A stretch of DNA of 64,000 nt from Chromatiaceae bacterium (GTDB taxonomy: Bacteria; Pseudomonadota; Gammaproteobacteria; Chromatiales; Chromatiaceae): contig CP037918.1 in the NCBI GenBank assembly GCA_019356535.1, forward strand, positions 1,644,315 to 1,708,314, given 5' to 3'. The notes beneath the pieces were generated by a model. The model was not told the DNA's origin. It ran no database searches and saw only the letters and a list, made by a program, of their open reading frames with translations. Below, piece after piece: positions 62,283 through 64,000 of the stretch (the stretch's first letter is position 1; each line of letters begins with the position of its first letter). Position numbers and translations under genes: made by a program.

Positions 62283-64000
62283 TCAGATCACCTTGCCGGC
62301 ATAGTCGGCGATGCCCGGGTTGTCGGCCACGCCCTTGAGCGTCGGCACGTTGATCTTGGGCAGGCGCAGCACATTGTCCTCGCCCTTGTTGGCCAGGATG
62401 TAGTCACGCACCACATCCCACATCAGGCGGCCTTCCGGGGTACGGTTGACGGTGGCCCAGCCGGCCACGGTGTAGGTCTCGTTGGGATCCAGCTTGCGGC
62501 CGTCGTCCAGCACCATGTTGGTGATGCGCTTGCCCAGCTTCTGGGCCGGCTCGATGGTGTAGTCCATGCCGCCGACGCGCACCATGTCGCCGCCGGACTG
62601 CAGGTAGGGATCGGGGTCGAACAGGTTGTCAGCCACGCCTTCCAGCATGTCGTGGATCTGCTGGCCGGTCATCTCGGTGACATAGGTCTCGCCGTAGGTC
62701 ATGGCACACTGGGTCATCAGATCTTCCATGGTGATCCACTCCCCTGCCAGGGTGGTGGTGCCCCAGCGCACGCCGGCCGACAGCGCGATGTCCGCCTTGA
62801 ACTCCCAGCGCAAGGCGTTGCACAACACCTGGTCCCAGGTGCCCATGAAGTTGCCGCGGCGGTAGAGGGTGCGGTCGGCGATCGCCAGCTTCTCGGAGAG
62901 GATCTCGTCGAAGGTCTTGCCCACCCGGTCCTTGTTGTAGAACAGGTCGCTGCGGCGCGATTCCACGATGTTCTCGTCGTAGACCTTCTGGCGCAGCTGC
63001 TTGAGGTAGGCGGTCATCTCCGGGTCGGGCTCCAGCCAGTCGGTGATCACCGGCAGCTGCTTGTAGTGCATGCCGCGCAGCTTGCCGTCGGCGATATCCA
63101 GGTCCAGCACGCCCACAAACTTGCCGTTGGAGCCGGCGTTGGTCACCCAGCACTCGTGGCCCTCGACGTTCCTGACCTTGATGGGCTTGGGCATGCCGTC
63201 GTGGGTGTGGCCGCCCAGCACCGCGTTCAGCCCCGGCACCCGCTGCGCCATCTTGATGTCCACGTCCATGCCGTTGTGGGACAGCAGGATGATGGCATCA
63301 GGCTTCTCCTCCTCGCGGATCGCCTTGACCATCTCGATCATGTCGTCCTCGCGCAGGCCGAAGGACCAGTCGGGGAAGAACTCCTGCGGGTTGGCGTTGG
63401 CGGTGCGCGGGAAGGCCTGGCCCACGATACAGACCCTGGCGCCGTCGATCTCCTTGATGACATAGGGCTGGAAGGCGTAGCCCGCCTCCTCGTCGTACAG
63501 GCCGCGGCCATCATACTTCTCCACCAGGGTCATGTACTCGTCGCTCATCAACGCGTCCGGCTTGACCCGCACGTTCTGGCCGATGAAGTCGCCCTTGAAC
63601 AGGGCCACGTTGTTGAGCACCTCGTCTTCCTTGTAAGTGAACTCCCAGTGGCCGACCATCACGTCCAGGCCGAGGATGTTGGAGGCCTCCACCATGTCCA
63701 CGCCGCGGGTCCACAGGGCAGTGGCCGAGCCCTGCCACAGGTCGCCCGAATCGAGGGTGATGGTCTTCTCACGGCCGCCGGCCTGCTCACGCAGGCGGTC
63801 CAGCAAAGTCTTGATCTGAGGGAAGCCGCCGGTGCGTCCATACTTGTGGGCGGCCTCGGTGAAGTTCAGATAGGTATAGGCATAGGCCTCGGGAGTATTC
63901 GGTTTCATGTCCATGGCAGCGAGCAGCTTCTTGCCGACCAGGTGCGGCGGCCGGCCGAAGGCCTCACCCACGCCCAGATTGACATTGGGCTCGCGAAAAT
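62283..64000 (-). CDS. soxB: Thiosulfohydrolase SoxB (partial, N-terminus outside window)
   Basis: SoxB hydrolyses the sulfate group from the SoxYZ-bound thiosulfonate in periplasmic thiosulfate oxidation. About 571 residues are visible, starting in FREPNVNLGVGEAFGRPPHL. Metallophosphatase motifs are DSGDLWQGSATALWTRG (first metal segment after the missing D-x-H), GHWEFT (the SoxB form of GNHE), LLSHNGMDVD and GGHTHDGMP; the C-terminal 5-nucleotidase domain follows. The signal peptide and first metal ligands are beyond the edge. No other sox gene is in the window. Confidence 0.95.
   Translation of the reverse strand, partial: FREPNVNLGVGEAFGRPPHLVGKKLLAAMDMKPNTPEAYAYTYLNFTEAAHKYGRTGGFPQIKTLLDRLREQAGGREKTITLDSGDLWQGSATALWTRGVDMVEASNILGLDVMVGHWEFTYKEDEVLNNVALFKGDFIGQNVRVKPDALMSDEYMTLVEKYDGRGLYDEEAGYAFQPYVIKEIDGARVCIVGQAFPRTANANPQEFFPDWSFGLREDDMIEMVKAIREEEKPDAIILLSHNGMDVDIKMAQRVPGLNAVLGGHTHDGMPKPIKVRNVEGHECWVTNAGSNGKFVGVLDLDIADGKLRGMHYKQLPVITDWLEPDPEMTAYLKQLRQKVYDENIVESRRSDLFYNKDRVGKTFDEILSEKLAIADRTLYRRGNFMGTWDQVLCNALRWEFKADIALSAGVRWGTTTLAGEWITMEDLMTQCAMTYGETYVTEMTGQQIHDMLEGVADNLFDPDPYLQSGGDMVRVGGMDYTIEPAQKLGKRITNMVLDDGRKLDPNETYTVAGWATVNRTPEGRLMWDVVRDYILANKGEDNVLRLPKINVPTLKGVADNPGIADYAGKVI

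Overview
This is a GC-rich stretch of a gammaproteobacterial chromosome. The isc iron-sulfur operon, the ndk-rlmN-pilW-rodZ run, RelA-type relA, suhB and trmJ give that placement. A soxB gene (thiosulfate oxidation) at the right edge and a DsrC-family gene suggest a sulfur-oxidising lineage of the Chromatiales/Ectothiorhodospirales type, but no species can be named from the sequence alone. All calls come from reading the translations and DNA by eye; no database search was run.

Region 1 (1-13467, minus strand): rodZ (cut by the window edge), pilW, rlmN, ndk, relA, iscX, fdx, hscA, hscB, iscA, iscU, a small RRM-type RNA-binding protein gene, iscS, iscR, cysE and trmJ. The backbone matches the order remembered from Pseudomonas and relatives, with two extra genes: relA between iscX and ndk, and the RRM gene between iscS and iscU. 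A strong promoter overlapping a likely IscR site lies in front of iscR, and the cysteine numbering supports a GTG start for iscR.

Region 2 (13502-35783): about 22 kb of exopolysaccharide genes sitting between trmJ and suhB, which are adjacent and divergent in many relatives. It holds an exosortase/PEP-CTERM-locus type AAA ATPase, two GT4 glycosyltransferases, a radical SAM/SPASM protein, a flippase, a multicopper oxidase, three sulfotransferases, an Asp-box repeat protein, an O-antigen ligase/polymerase, a tyrosine autokinase, a Wzz/GumC chain-length protein, an outer-membrane barrel, a Wza-type export lipoprotein-like protein and a WcaJ-type initiating transferase. Together they could make, sulfate, polymerise and export a polysaccharide. 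No exosortase gene is in the window, but a small orphan secreted protein has an exosortase-target-like C-terminus.

Region 3 (35856-50090): mostly housekeeping genes (suhB, metA with a P-loop partner, rluA-like, a CPA2 antiporter, an SLC13 permease, thrC, an MFS transporter, rhlE). It also holds an unusual pair: a DsrC-like protein without C-terminal cysteines followed by a protein joining an HPF/RaiA-like domain to a sigma-70-like domain. A 268-bp element with 24-bp terminal inverted repeats lies between the MFS and rhlE genes and supplies the stop codon of both.

Region 4 (50261-62236): a catabolic cassette consisting of a divergent IclR regulator, a phosphoketolase-family enzyme, a DUF1537 four-carbon acid sugar kinase, a TRAP transporter (Tat-exported DctP, a DctQ with a TM2 and coiled-coil extension, DctM) and GlcDEF-type 2-hydroxyacid oxidase. 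Tight spacing and overlaps point to one transcription unit. The combination suggests uptake and breakdown of a sugar acid or hydroxy acid by an undescribed route, and is the best candidate here for a new system. The window ends in soxB (minus strand, 5-prime end outside).

No rRNA, tRNA or CRISPR array was seen.
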